DNA of 64,000 nucleotides from contig CAMWIJ010000005.1 in NCBI GenBank assembly GCA_947174275.1, positions 1-64,000 on the forward strand, given 5' to 3'. The stretch's first letter is position 1; every line of letters starts with the position of its first letter. Below are positions 29,025 through 39,281 of this stretch, in pieces. Position numbers and translations under genes: made by a program. The DNA is from an uncultured Muribaculaceae bacterium. GTDB taxonomy: Bacteria > Bacteroidota > Bacteroidia > Bacteroidales > Muribaculaceae. The notes beneath the pieces are model-generated. The model saw only the letters and a program-made list of their open reading frames with translations. It was not told the DNA's origin and did not search any database.

Positions 29025-30548
29025 TTATGCCTGATGGACGGGGCGGAGCAGGTCGTTGACAGTTTTCACCGGATTGAATGTCGATGCGGGCACTTCGACA
29101 AACACGGTGTTCCAGTCGCTCATCGCGCCGTTCCACAGGCCGGGAAGCTCAAGTGCTTTTAGCGCGTGGCCGTGAAGCGACTTCGACGAGATGAAACCGG
29201 TGTTGTGGTCGACATGCTTAGTCAGATCGAATTTGCGACCCTCGGCATCGTAGAGGGAGCATATGAGGTCGACGGGATTGAAATGCGTGGCATGGCGCAT
29301 CATGTCGACATACTCGCTGTTGTTCATATCGATCTGGGTGCTTTCAAGTATCTGAGGCGAGGTGGAGCCGTCGGGGTCATAAGTGATATACGGGCCGCCG
29401 CCGGGCTCGCCTGTATTGCGCACCACTCCGCACACGCGTATCGGACGGTGGAATTTATTTTTGATGTAGAGCGCAAGCTCTGAGTCATCCATGAGCTTCA
29501 TGTGCTCGTGACGGATATTGAGCGTATCGTGCATGAATATTATCATCTCACGCAGATTTTCGATGGTGTAGCGGCCTGACTCGAGTTTTTCGAGATATCC
29601 GTTGATTTTGTCGCGCACCGTAAGCAACAGACCGCCGAGCGCCTTCTTGTAGTGCACGGTGTCGTCACGCTGCGAGTCAGGCACGACATTGTCGATATTC
29701 TTTATAAACACCACCGGCGATTTCAGCTCGTTGAGATTTTCAATCAAAGCGCCGTGGCCGCCGGGGCGGAACACAAGTTTTCCATTCTCGCGGAAAGGTG
29801 TGTTGTCGGGATTGGCGGCAATGGTGTCGGTCGACGATTTCTGTTCCGACAAAGAGATATCATATCTGACACCGAGTCGCTTCTCCATCACCGGAAGCAC
29901 GGCTTCAAGTTTTTCGAGAAACTTCTCGCGGTGTTCGGGCGATACGGTAAACTGTATTCTGACCTTACCGTCGGCCGACGCCACCGTCTGCGCCGCCTCT
30001 GTGAGCTGTTCCTCAAGAGGAGTGCGCGCGCCATCGGAATATGAGTGAAATTCGAGCAGGGCTTTCGGCAGATTGCCGTAATCGAGCCCTTGCTGACCGA
30101 CAATGGCGGCAACCACATCCTTATAGCGGCCGGCGGCGATAAGTTCTTTTGCGGCGAGCCCGTGGAGCGACTTCAGCGCATTGTCAAGTTCGGGAGCGAA
30201 AGCAAATCTGTCGATATTTTCGATCAACTGCGCCACGTCACTGCCCGGCTCCGGTCTGTCGCTTTCGGAGTCGACAAACGCGAAAAGCGCCTTGAACATA
30301 CGCGAGGCCGCGCCCGACGCCGGCACCATCTTCATGGCTTCACCACCGTCGGCTATATATTTCTCCCAACGCTCCACCGATTGCTCCATCGCTTTGTCGT
30401 CGAGCACAATGACACCGTTGCCCGGTGTGGCAGCCCCTTGCAGTCTGAGATAGGGGAAGCCGGTCACAAACTTATCGAGCTGAGCCTTCACCGTCTCAAC
30501 CGAAATCCCTTTTTTCTCCAACTGGTTAATGTCTGATTTTGTCAACAT
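29025..30548 (-). CDS. DUF4301 domain-containing protein
   Basis: 507-aa ORF; MVPASGAASRMFKALF, FRPGGHGALIENLNEL (nucleotidyltransferase-like motifs), NPVDLICSLYDAEGRKFDLTKHVDHNTGFIS. Confidence 0.75.
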   Translation of the reverse strand: MLTKSDINQLEKKGISVETVKAQLDKFVTGFPYLRLQGAATPGNGVIVLDDKAMEQSVERWEKYIADGGEAMKMVPASGAASRMFKALFAFVDSESDRPEPGSDVAQLIENIDRFAFAPELDNALKSLHGLAAKELIAAGRYKDVVAAIVGQQGLDYGNLPKALLEFHSYSDGARTPLEEQLTEAAQTVASADGKVRIQFTVSPEHREKFLEKLEAVLPVMEKRLGVRYDISLSEQKSSTDTIAANPDNTPFRENGKLVFRPGGHGALIENLNELKSPVVFIKNIDNVVPDSQRDDTVHYKKALGGLLLTVRDKINGYLEKLESGRYTIENLREMIIFMHDTLNIRHEHMKLMDDSELALYIKNKFHRPIRVCGVVRNTGEPGGGPYITYDPDGSTSPQILESTQIDMNNSEYVDMMRHATHFNPVDLICSLYDAEGRKFDLTKHVDHNTGFISSKSLHGHALKALELPGLWNGAMSDWNTVFVEVPASTFNPVKTVNDLLRPVHQA

Positions 30549-30588
30549 GGTAATATCTTAGTTTTAAGTTAGTATTATAGTCAGGTTG

Positions 30589-32661
30589 TCATTTCATTCG
30601 TTTGAGCAGATTGTATGACTGGGTTATGCCCAGCTGTCCGGCACGCGAGAGGTCGGCGGTGCCACCGCTCTTGTTTCCGGCCTTGAACTGCACGAAACCG
30701 CGGTTATAATATGCCTCGCCGAAATCTTCCTTGAGCTCGATGGCCCGGCTGAATTCTTTCAAAGCCGCCTCCAGATCGCCGGCCTCGGCATAGAGAATGC
30801 CCTTGTTATAATATGGGAAAGGTGAACGCGGAGCATATTCGCTCACCTTGTCATAGTCACTGAATATGCCGCGCAGACGTGCGGTGTGCTCCTGATATGA
30901 CTCACCGCCATCGCCTCCCGACGCAAGCTGAAGCATGCGTGTGCGGGCATTGGCGCGGGCGAAATAAGCGAGCGTGAAGTCGGGGGCAAGCTCGATGGCA
31001 CGCGTCATGTCTTCGGCGGCTGCCTCGTAGTTGCGCAGCATCAGATGATCCATGCCGCGCCCGAAGTAGTCGACAGCGCGTGGCTGATGCGTGGCAAGAT
31101 ATGAGTTGTAATATTCAATAGAGTCGAAGTGACGCTGCATTATGTCGGGCGAGTCGAGAGCCGGCTCATTGTTGACAATCTGCACCAGCATGCGCAACGC
31201 TCTGGTGAGATTGAGACTTTCTATCTCCTGCATGAAGTAAGTGGTCGGGGCAAGCTCGGTCGGCGACGAGTAGTACGACAGCATGAAGGGCTGCTGCATG
31301 CGTATGCTGACATTATAATCCTGCACTTTGCCACGTATGCTCTTGTTGTTATACTCCCCTTCAGTCTGAAGCTCGTTGTCGGCGGTCAGCAGCAGAGAGA
31401 AACGGTTGGCGAAAATCTCGGCATTTTCCTCGGGTGAATTTCCGCTGGCCGCCGCGTCGCCTGCGGATGCATCACTGCCGGCGTCAGGAGTCTGACCGGC
31501 CTGTGCGCCGTTATGGGCGGCGGCATAGCGTCGGGAGTCGAAGTCGGCACGCTCCTTTTTCGCAAGAGCCATCGCCTTGTCATAGTCACGCATGGCATTG
31601 GCGCGGTTGCCCATTTCGTCATATATCTCAAAACGGAAAAACACAGGCGCCGACATCTCGGGAAACGCCTCGATGACCTTGTTTATATCGGCGATTGCTC
31701 CGCTGTAATTGCGCGTGGCGCGATAAAGCATGGCGCGATTATAGAGCGAACGCACATCGTCGGGGTTGATGCGGAGCACGGTGGAAAAGTCAGCAATCGC
31801 CTTGTCGTTGTCGGCGACCTCGGCTCTGAGCAATCCGCGGTTGAAATAGGCGGTCGGGTCGGTCGGATCAAGAGTTATGGCATAATCGTAATCTGACATC
31901 GCCCCGAAATAGTCGTCAAGATTATATCGGAGATATGCCCTGTTGATATAAAGCCCCGGCATCTGCGGCAACAGCTTTATAGCGGCGTCGGTGTCATCGA
32001 GTGCGCTTTTGAAATCGCGCGAACTGCCGATAGAAACGGCGGCGCGGAGTATATAGGCGTTGGGCAGGTTTTTATTAAGACTGATCGCACGGTCGAGGTC
32101 GGAAAGAGCGGATACCGTATCGGCAAGCGCGAGTTTTACCTTGGCACGCCCTATATACGCATTGTCATAAGAGGGCGATGTGGCCACGATATGGTCAAAT
32201 GTGGCGAGGGCTCCCTCGGGGTCGCCGGCGGCTTCCTGCGCAAGCGCCTTGTTGAACAACAGGTTTTTGTTGTCGCGCAGCAGGTCGAGAGCCTTGTCGT
32301 AATCGCTGACGGCATCCTTGAATTTGCCGAGGTTCTGCCGCGCCACGCCTCTCACCTCGTAGCTGTCGGTGATAAACGGATTAAGCTCTATCGCGCGTGA
32401 GGCATCAGCTTCGGCACCGGTGTAGTCGTCAAGATTGAGGAGCGCTATCGCACGGTAAAGATATGCGCGCTCGGTGCGCGGCTTTGACTCGATGACACGG
32501 TTGAAGCATTGTATCGCAAGCTCGTAATCGCCGAAATGCATCATGTTCTGCCCTATGCGCATCATCTGGACAGTATTGATCTGCGCCGACATCCGGGCCG
32601 GAACCACAGCAAGTAACGACAATATAAGAAACGGGATTATATGTTGGATTTTTCGCATCAA
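30589..32661 (-). CDS. Tetratricopeptide repeat protein
   Basis: 690-aa secreted ORF with repeated TPR units (AYLYRAIALLNLDDYTGAEADASRAIELNP, AYFNRGLLRAEVADNDKAIADFSTVLRINPDD). Confidence 0.9.
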   Translation of the reverse strand: MMRKIQHIIPFLILSLLAVVPARMSAQINTVQMMRIGQNMMHFGDYELAIQCFNRVIESKPRTERAYLYRAIALLNLDDYTGAEADASRAIELNPFITDSYEVRGVARQNLGKFKDAVSDYDKALDLLRDNKNLLFNKALAQEAAGDPEGALATFDHIVATSPSYDNAYIGRAKVKLALADTVSALSDLDRAISLNKNLPNAYILRAAVSIGSSRDFKSALDDTDAAIKLLPQMPGLYINRAYLRYNLDDYFGAMSDYDYAITLDPTDPTAYFNRGLLRAEVADNDKAIADFSTVLRINPDDVRSLYNRAMLYRATRNYSGAIADINKVIEAFPEMSAPVFFRFEIYDEMGNRANAMRDYDKAMALAKKERADFDSRRYAAAHNGAQAGQTPDAGSDASAGDAAASGNSPEENAEIFANRFSLLLTADNELQTEGEYNNKSIRGKVQDYNVSIRMQQPFMLSYYSSPTELAPTTYFMQEIESLNLTRALRMLVQIVNNEPALDSPDIMQRHFDSIEYYNSYLATHQPRAVDYFGRGMDHLMLRNYEAAAEDMTRAIELAPDFTLAYFARANARTRMLQLASGGDGGESYQEHTARLRGIFSDYDKVSEYAPRSPFPYYNKGILYAEAGDLEAALKEFSRAIELKEDFGEAYYNRGFVQFKAGNKSGGTADLSRAGQLGITQSYNLLKRMK

Positions 32662-32946
32662 TGCTCATTTTTATTAAGACAAACAAATTTAATAATAATT
32701 TTCCGACCGGACTGCCACCTCCCTGTAAAAAAATCATAACATAAGCTGTCACACCGAGAAATCAGCATGCAGAGGAGCATATCAGCCGGTTTTTCATTAA
32801 CCTTTTTTAGCAGGTCGGGGCGCAAGTTAAAAATTATTTGTTAACTTTGTCGAACCAAGCATCGGCCGGAAGCTGTCAGGATATGACAAAAGTGACGGCC
32901 TATGAGAAAAAACAAGTCTTGAAAGTCATTAGATAACATAACTTGC

Positions 32947-33516
32947 ATGACATTTGAAGAAGATATAAAAAACGCCGTCGACACGCTAAAGCGCGGAGGC
33001 GTGATATTATACCCCACCGACACAGTGTGGGGATTAGGCTGCGATGCGACCAACGCAAAGGCCGTGGAGCGCGTATATGAAATAAAGCGCCGGGCCGACT
33101 CCAAGGCACTCATCGTGTTGCTCGGCAACAGAAATGACCTCTACCGCTATGTCGACGAAGTGCCCGACGTGGCAATGGAGCTGCTTGACGTCAGCGTGCG
33201 CCCCACCACCGTCATCTATGACAAAGGAATAAACATGGCCGGAAACGTCACGGCCGATGACGGCAGCGTGGCAATCCGCGTAAGCTCCGACCCGTTCTGC
33301 CGACAGCTCTGCCGCGGGCTCAGGCGTCCGCTTGTCTCGACGTCGGCCAACATCAGCGGTCAGCCGGCTCCGGCACTGTTCCGTGAGATTTCGCCCGAGA
33401 TTGTCAACGCCGCAGACTATGTGGTGGAACACCGCCGCAACGACAACTCCCGCGCTCTCCCCTCCATAATAATAAAAATTTCAGCTGACTCAACGTTCAA
33501 AATCTTACGTAAGTGA
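32947..33516 (+). CDS. L-threonylcarbamoyladenylate synthase (Sua5/YciO/YrdC family)
   Basis: VDTLKRGGVILYPTDTVWGLGCDATN, IKRRADSKALIVL, LVSTSANISGQPAP. Confidence 0.92.
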   Translation: MTFEEDIKNAVDTLKRGGVILYPTDTVWGLGCDATNAKAVERVYEIKRRADSKALIVLLGNRNDLYRYVDEVPDVAMELLDVSVRPTTVIYDKGINMAGNVTADDGSVAIRVSSDPFCRQLCRGLRRPLVSTSANISGQPAPALFREISPEIVNAADYVVEHRRNDNSRALPSIIIKISADSTFKILRK

Positions 33517-34934
33517 CCGTAGAAGCACGACAGAAGGCCAAAGGCGTCATTGCCGATCTGGTGGCGTCAGTATTGTCGATACTGCTGTTCAATATCTTCA
33601 GATATGAATGGTTTATCGACAACACCGGCTCATGGAGTCTGATGCAGTTTCTCACAAGCAAAACCGTACTCATCGGGAGCATCGTATTCCCACTTATGCT
33701 GCTTGCCATCTACTATCTGTCGGGGGCATACTACAATGTGATGACACGATCGCGCGTCGACGAACTCACCAACACTGTCATATCCACGGCGATAGGTACA
33801 ATCATCATATACTTCACGATACTCATCGACGATATCGTGGAGGACAAGGCAACCACCTACGAGATGCTCGGCTCGCTGTGGCTCACTCTCACGCTGGCCG
33901 TGGGCGGAGAACGCATGTACCTGTCGTCGAGACTGATACGGCGCGTCCGCAACTGCCGGTCAGGCTACAACACCCTGATTATTGGGGTCACGCAGTCGGC
34001 AATCAACATGGTCGACAAGCTCAGCAACTCGCCCAAGACACTCGGCTTCAACATCATCGGATATGTAAATCCCGTTGCCGACACTCCGGCACCCGGTGAC
34101 ATAAACCTTCCGGTCTACCCTATCGAACACATCGAGGATGTAATCCGTGAGCACAATGTGGTGAAACTGATTGTGATGCCTCACCGCGAGGGCATTCATG
34201 CCACAATGAGGCTCATCAACGACCTGTTTCCGCTCGGCAAGTCAATATTCATATCCCCGCTGCTGATGCATGTCATCTCGGGCAAATCAAGTTTCGGCAA
34301 TGTCAGCGGAGAGCCGCTTATCGATGTGTCGCATCCCGACATATCACCGTCGACAGCTTCGTGCAAAAGAGCGGCCGACATTGTCATATCCGCACTGGCG
34401 CTCACTCTGCTCAGTCCGCTGTTTCTGGCTATCGCAACCGCGATATGCCTGAAATCGCCGGGGGGCGGCATTCTCTACCGTCAGGAGCGGGTCGGATACA
34501 GAAAAAAACGGTTTAACATCATCAAATTCCGCACGATGCGCCGGGATGCCGAGGACAACGGACCCGCACTGTCGTCTCCCGACGACCCGCGCATCACTCC
34601 CGTCGGACGTTTCCTGCGCAAATATCGCCTCGACGAGCTGCCTCAGTTCTGGAATGTCATCAAAGGGGAGATGTCGATTGTGGGCCCGAGGCCGGAGCGC
34701 GAATATTATATCAGCCGCATAGTGGAGCAGGTGCCCTACTACTCGCTCATACACAACGTGCGTCCGGGCATAACATCGTGGGGCATGGTGAAATACGGCT
34801 ACGCCACCACTGTCGAACAGATGATCGAACGACTGCAATACGACCTCGTCTACATCGAGAACATATCATTCGGGGTCGACATAAAAATAATACTCTACAC
34901 CGTAAGGACAGTGTTTACCGGCAAGGGTGTATGA
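33513..34934 (+). CDS. Undecaprenyl-phosphate sugar phosphotransferase (WcaJ/WbaP-like polyprenyl glycosylphosphotransferase)
   Basis: GTG start overlapping the previous stop (GTGA). N-terminal TM segments; C-terminal CKRAADIVISALALTLLSPLFLAIA, RQERVGYRKKRFNIIKFRTMRRDAE, RKYRLDELPQFWNVIKGEMSIVGPRPE. Confidence 0.92.
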   Translation: MTVEARQKAKGVIADLVASVLSILLFNIFRYEWFIDNTGSWSLMQFLTSKTVLIGSIVFPLMLLAIYYLSGAYYNVMTRSRVDELTNTVISTAIGTIIIYFTILIDDIVEDKATTYEMLGSLWLTLTLAVGGERMYLSSRLIRRVRNCRSGYNTLIIGVTQSAINMVDKLSNSPKTLGFNIIGYVNPVADTPAPGDINLPVYPIEHIEDVIREHNVVKLIVMPHREGIHATMRLINDLFPLGKSIFISPLLMHVISGKSSFGNVSGEPLIDVSHPDISPSTASCKRAADIVISALALTLLSPLFLAIATAICLKSPGGGILYRQERVGYRKKRFNIIKFRTMRRDAEDNGPALSSPDDPRITPVGRFLRKYRLDELPQFWNVIKGEMSIVGPRPEREYYISRIVEQVPYYSLIHNVRPGITSWGMVKYGYATTVEQMIERLQYDLVYIENISFGVDIKIILYTVRTVFTGKGV

Positions 34935-36775
34935 CAGAGGCGACAGCCGCATCAACGATAAAAAAAACTATTGACGTGACACAAAAGAAGATACAAAAGA
35001 CACCGCAATGGCTCATGCGCTTTCTGATATGGCGCGAGCGGCACATCAAGGAAAAAACGTTTGTCATGATACTGGCATTCGTTGTCGGACTTCTGTGCGG
35101 ATTTGCAGCTCTTGTGCTCAAATGGCTCATACATTTCATCGCCGGCCAGCTCACCGGCCACGCCAGCATCAATGAAGGCAACTATATCTATCTGATATAT
35201 CCTGTCATAGGCCTCGTGCTTGCCGGACTGTTTGTGAGATATATCGTGCGCGACAACATCTCGCACGGTGTCACCCGCGTGCTCTATGCCATATCCCAGA
35301 ACAAGAGCCGTCTGAAGCCACACAACATGTATTCGTCGCTTATCGCCAGCTCGATCACCATCGGTTGCGGCGGGTCGGTGGGTGCCGAGGGTCCGATTGT
35401 CTACACCGGAGCCGCCGTAGGCTCCAATCTCGGGCAGCTGTTCCGCATGTCGCCACGTGTGCTGATGATACTTGTAGGCTGCGGGGCGGCGGCAGGTATC
35501 GCGGGCATATTCAAGGCTCCGATAGCCGGACTGCTGTTCACCCTCGAGGTGCTGATGCTCGACCTGACGGCCGTGTCGGTGATGCCTCTTCTCATCGCCT
35601 CAATCACAGGCGCCACCGTGGCCTACGTGTTCACCGGTTATAACGTGGAGTTCGACTTCACGCAGAGCGAGCTCTTTTTAACGCAGCGCATTCCTTTCGT
35701 GATAGCGCTCGGGGTGTTCTGCGGACTTGTGTCGCTCTACTTCACCAAGGTGATGAACATGATGGAGAATTTTTTCCGCAAACGTCTCGGCACACCGCTC
35801 AGGCGCACCATCGTCGGAGGCTCCATCCTCGCTGTGCTCGTATTCCTCTTCCCCCCGCTCTACGGCGAGGGCTACGGCGCAATCAACGGCCTTCTCGACG
35901 GCGACACATCGTCGATAGTCAACGGCTCGATATTCTATTCCGACGGCCACAACGCATGGTTCATACTCGGCTTCATCGGCATGATAGTGCTGCTCAAGGG
36001 ATTTGCCACATCGGCAACCAACGGCGGCGGCGGCGTGGGAGGCACGTTCGCGCCCTCGCTCTACGTAGGCTGCATGGCCGGATTTTTCTTCGCGTTTCTT
36101 GCCAATCACCTCGGTCTCGGCCTCGACCTGTCGACCAAAAACTTCGCCCTGATGGGCATGGCCGGAGTGATGGCCGGAGTGATGCACGCCCCGCTGATGG
36201 CGATATTCCTTACCGCCGAGATGACAGGGGGTTACTCCCTGTTCCTGCCGCTGCTCATCGTATCGACAATATCGTATGTGACGATAAAATTTTTCGAACC
36301 TTACAGTATCTACACAATGCGTCTGGCCCAGCGCGGCGAACTGATAACCCACCACAAGGACAAAGCCGTGCTGACTCTGCTTAAGATGGACTCCGTAATC
36401 GAGACCGACTTCCTGCCGGTGCGTCCGGAGATGAATCTTAAGGAGATGGTCGATGTGATAAGCCGCTCGCACCGCAATCTGTTTCCGGTCATCGACGGCG
36501 AAGGGAAACTGCTCGGCATTGTGCTTCTCGACGATATCCGCAACATCATGTTCCGCCCCGACCTTTACAAACGCATGTATGTCAGCCGGTTCATGTCAAT
36601 GGCTCCGGCAAGGATAGAGGTAGGCCAGACGATGGAGACCGTCATGAAAGTGTTTGACGACACCGGCGCGTGGAACCTCCCCGTGGTCGAGAACGGCAAA
36701 TATGTGGGCTTCGTGTCGAAATCAAAGATTTTCAACTCCTACCGCCGCGTGCTGCGTCACTACTCGGAAGACTGA
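34931..36775 (+). CDS. ClC-family chloride channel/transporter with C-terminal CBS domains
   Basis: Start 34931 overlaps the upstream stop (ATGA). GCGGSVGAEGPIVYTGAAVGSNLGQ, GIFKAPIAGLLFTLEV, GGVGGTFAPSLYVGC; CBS pair in the last ~130 aa. Confidence 0.92.
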   Translation: MTEATAASTIKKTIDVTQKKIQKTPQWLMRFLIWRERHIKEKTFVMILAFVVGLLCGFAALVLKWLIHFIAGQLTGHASINEGNYIYLIYPVIGLVLAGLFVRYIVRDNISHGVTRVLYAISQNKSRLKPHNMYSSLIASSITIGCGGSVGAEGPIVYTGAAVGSNLGQLFRMSPRVLMILVGCGAAAGIAGIFKAPIAGLLFTLEVLMLDLTAVSVMPLLIASITGATVAYVFTGYNVEFDFTQSELFLTQRIPFVIALGVFCGLVSLYFTKVMNMMENFFRKRLGTPLRRTIVGGSILAVLVFLFPPLYGEGYGAINGLLDGDTSSIVNGSIFYSDGHNAWFILGFIGMIVLLKGFATSATNGGGGVGGTFAPSLYVGCMAGFFFAFLANHLGLGLDLSTKNFALMGMAGVMAGVMHAPLMAIFLTAEMTGGYSLFLPLLIVSTISYVTIKFFEPYSIYTMRLAQRGELITHHKDKAVLTLLKMDSVIETDFLPVRPEMNLKEMVDVISRSHRNLFPVIDGEGKLLGIVLLDDIRNIMFRPDLYKRMYVSRFMSMAPARIEVGQTMETVMKVFDDTGAWNLPVVENGKYVGFVSKSKIFNSYRRVLRHYSED

Positions 36776-36807
36776 CACACAATCGGACGGCAACTGACTG
36801 ATAAATA

Positions 36808-36840
36808 CGGAGCGGAGCGTGAACCCCACGCCCCGCTCCG
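36808..36840 (+). terminator. Hairpin downstream of the ClC gene
   Basis: CGGAGCGGAGCGTG (36808-36821) / CACGCCCCGCTCCG (36827-36840), one mismatch. Confidence 0.55.
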
Positions 36841-36853
36841 CGTTATATTGTAA

Positions 36854-37933
36854 ATGGACAAAATCAGTGAAATACGGCGATTGTGGCGCGACCGTTTCAA
36901 CGACTCGCGCAACTGGATGACCAACGTCTTCACGCGCATCTACCGTGACGATGAGGCGCTTGTCACACCCGACGACAACGGCACGGGCATAGTCAGCATG
37001 CTCCTGCTGCGTCACTACAGCATGGTTTATCGCAACACGATAATGCCGGCGGGGTATATCTACGGAGCTGCAACAGCCCGCGGAGTGCAAGGCAAAGGAC
37101 ACATGTCGCATCTCATCGGCGAAGCGCTGAGAGAGGCGTATCGTCGCGGCGACACCATAGTGGCGCTACAGCCTGCAAGCCGACGTCTGTATGGGTTTTA
37201 CGACCGTTTCGGTTTTGCCACCACATTCTATATTCGCGAGGAGCGTTACACCGCACGGCATCGTTTCACTCACGACGGAGCACAATATATCATCGAAAAG
37301 ACCGGCCACGACCCGGCAGAACTTGCCGCTGCCTACCGCCGCCTGACATCAGCGCGCGAGGCGACATTCCTCCATACCGAAGATGACTTCAAGACGATAA
37401 TGATTGACAGCGAGCTCGACAACGGGAGCATCGTCACTGCGCGCTCGGTCGAGTCGGGCGACATCGTGTCGATAGCTTCGGCATCGGCATCGTCCGACAC
37501 CATATCGGTCAGGGAGATAGCGAGCACCGACGATGACGCCGAAGCCGCCGTGCTCGACGCGCTGTCAGAACTTTATCCCGACCGCATGACTGTGGTTGAG
37601 GCTTATCCCGGAGGTAATTCTCCTGTCAGTATATTTTCACGCGGCATGGCGCGCATAGTCAATGCAAAGGCACTGCTGGAGACCGACGCCGCCATCACTC
37701 CGTCACTGCGGCAGAACATCCGCGTAACTGACCCGATTATACCACAGAACAATGCCATATTCATCATCGCCGACGGAAAAGTGACCGTAACGGACCACAA
37801 TGACAAGGATGTGAAAGTAAACCTTGATGTCGACATACCTGTGCTGACAGCCATCGCGTTCAGCCCGTCGCGCACGGGCGAGATTTTCTCACTGCCCACG
37901 GCGCGCCCGTTCATGTCAATGATGCTGTCATGA
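36854..37933 (+). CDS. GNAT family N-acetyltransferase (Eis-like)
   Basis: MPAGYIYGAATARGVQGKGHMSHLIGEALREAYRRGDTIVALQPASRRLYGFYDRFGFA. Confidence 0.85.
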   Translation: MDKISEIRRLWRDRFNDSRNWMTNVFTRIYRDDEALVTPDDNGTGIVSMLLLRHYSMVYRNTIMPAGYIYGAATARGVQGKGHMSHLIGEALREAYRRGDTIVALQPASRRLYGFYDRFGFATTFYIREERYTARHRFTHDGAQYIIEKTGHDPAELAAAYRRLTSAREATFLHTEDDFKTIMIDSELDNGSIVTARSVESGDIVSIASASASSDTISVREIASTDDDAEAAVLDALSELYPDRMTVVEAYPGGNSPVSIFSRGMARIVNAKALLETDAAITPSLRQNIRVTDPIIPQNNAIFIIADGKVTVTDHNDKDVKVNLDVDIPVLTAIAFSPSRTGEIFSLPTARPFMSMMLS

Positions 37934-37991
37934 AACACTGCCGCGCATCTTAGGTTATAATTGATTTAAATTTCAGCTAAATCAACATGAA

Positions 37992-38124
37992 GGTGGTACA
38001 GAACTTCATATTGTAGGGACGCACGGCTCGTGCGTCCGACGTCAATACCTGATAATCAATGCGTTGGCGGACGCACGAGCCGTGCGTCCCTACAATATGA
38101 GGCATACCTCTGCGTTCTACAAAT
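37992..38124. repeat. Dispersed nested-palindrome repeat R1, copy B
   Basis: 32-bp perfect inverted repeat CATATTGTAGGGACGCACGGCTCGTGCGTCCG (38007-38038) / CGGACGCACGAGCCGTGCGTCCCTACAATATG (38068-38099); each arm is itself a hairpin. Confidence 0.92.
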
Positions 38125-38168
38125 CCATCATAGACAATCAATCAAAGAGGTGAGCCGGTTGGCACAGG

Positions 38169-39281
38169 TCATCGGGCCGATGCGGTGTCGATTGTGCGCC
38201 AGCGCTCGATCATGCGCGTCATGTCGGCGGGCACTTCAGATGAAAAGAACATCTCTTTGCCTGTGCGGGGATGCACGAAACCGAGCGTGCGGGCATGGAG
38301 TGCCTGTCGCGGACATATCTCAAAGCAGTTTTCCACAAACTTACGGTAGCTCGATGTGCGCTGTCCGCGGAGTATTTCGTCGCCGCCATAACGGGAGTCG
38401 TTGAGCAGCGGATGCCCGATATGCTTCATGTGGACGCGTATCTGGTGCGTGCGGCCTGTCTCAAGCACACACTTCACCACCGACACATATCCCAGCGGTT
38501 CGATTACCTCATAGTGGGTGACTGCATGTTTGCCCTGGCTTCCGTCGGGAAACACCGCCATCTGCAGACGGTCTTTAAGCGAGCGTCCGATATTGCCATC
38601 GATTCGTCCGGCGGCAGGATCGGGTATGCCCCACACCACGGCCACATACTCGCGTTTGGTCGTCTTGTTGAAAAACTGCTTGCCGAGCGATGTCTTTGCA
38701 TCCGGAGTCTTGGCCACGACGAGGAGTCCGGAGGTGTCTTTATCGATGCGGTGCACCAACCCCATGCGAGGGTCAGAGACATCGTAGTCGGGATTGTCGC
38801 GGAAATGCCAGGCGAGAGCGTTGACAAGTGTGCCGTGATAGTTTCCGTGTCCGGGATGCACCACCAGTCCCGGCTGCTTGTTGACCACGAGCAAGTCGTC
38901 ATCTTCATACACAATGTCGATAGGAATATCCTCGGCAATAATCTCGCATTCGTAGCGCGGGCGATCCATCACTATCGACACGACGTCGAGCGGCTTCACC
39001 CGATAGTTTGATTTTACCGCAGTGCCGTTGACAAGTATGCATCCGGCCTGCGCAGCCTGCTGAATGCGGTTGCGGGATGATTTCTGCATCCTTTCGACGA
39101 GAAATTTATCCACACGCAGCAGAGCCTGCCCTTTGTCGGCCACAAACCTGAAATGCTCATAGCGCGCACCCGTGTCGTCGGCATCGTCAAGCTCATCGAC
39201 GTCGGCGTCGTTACCGGTCGCTTCATCAAGAGCGTCTGCGTCAAAGTCCATTTCAGTCATAATCTCCGAATCCATCGTCAA
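38169..39281 (-). CDS. rluD: RluD-family 23S rRNA pseudouridine synthase
   Basis: S4-like KFLVERMQKSSRNRIQQAAQAGCILVNG; GLVHRIDKDTSGLLVVAKT; TGRTHQIRVHMKHIGHPLLND. Acidic N-terminal extension; start may be 39260 or 39251. Confidence 0.92.
   Translation of the reverse strand: MTMDSEIMTEMDFDADALDEATGNDADVDELDDADDTGARYEHFRFVADKGQALLRVDKFLVERMQKSSRNRIQQAAQAGCILVNGTAVKSNYRVKPLDVVSIVMDRPRYECEIIAEDIPIDIVYEDDDLLVVNKQPGLVVHPGHGNYHGTLVNALAWHFRDNPDYDVSDPRMGLVHRIDKDTSGLLVVAKTPDAKTSLGKQFFNKTTKREYVAVVWGIPDPAAGRIDGNIGRSLKDRLQMAVFPDGSQGKHAVTHYEVIEPLGYVSVVKCVLETGRTHQIRVHMKHIGHPLLNDSRYGGDEILRGQRTSSYRKFVENCFEICPRQALHARTLGFVHPRTGKEMFFSSEVPADMTRMIERWRTIDTASAR

Noticed and set aside
35678-36472. 264-aa minus-strand ORF antisense to the ClC gene
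   Set aside because: His/Arg/Glu-rich shadow ORF opposite a clear ClC coding region.
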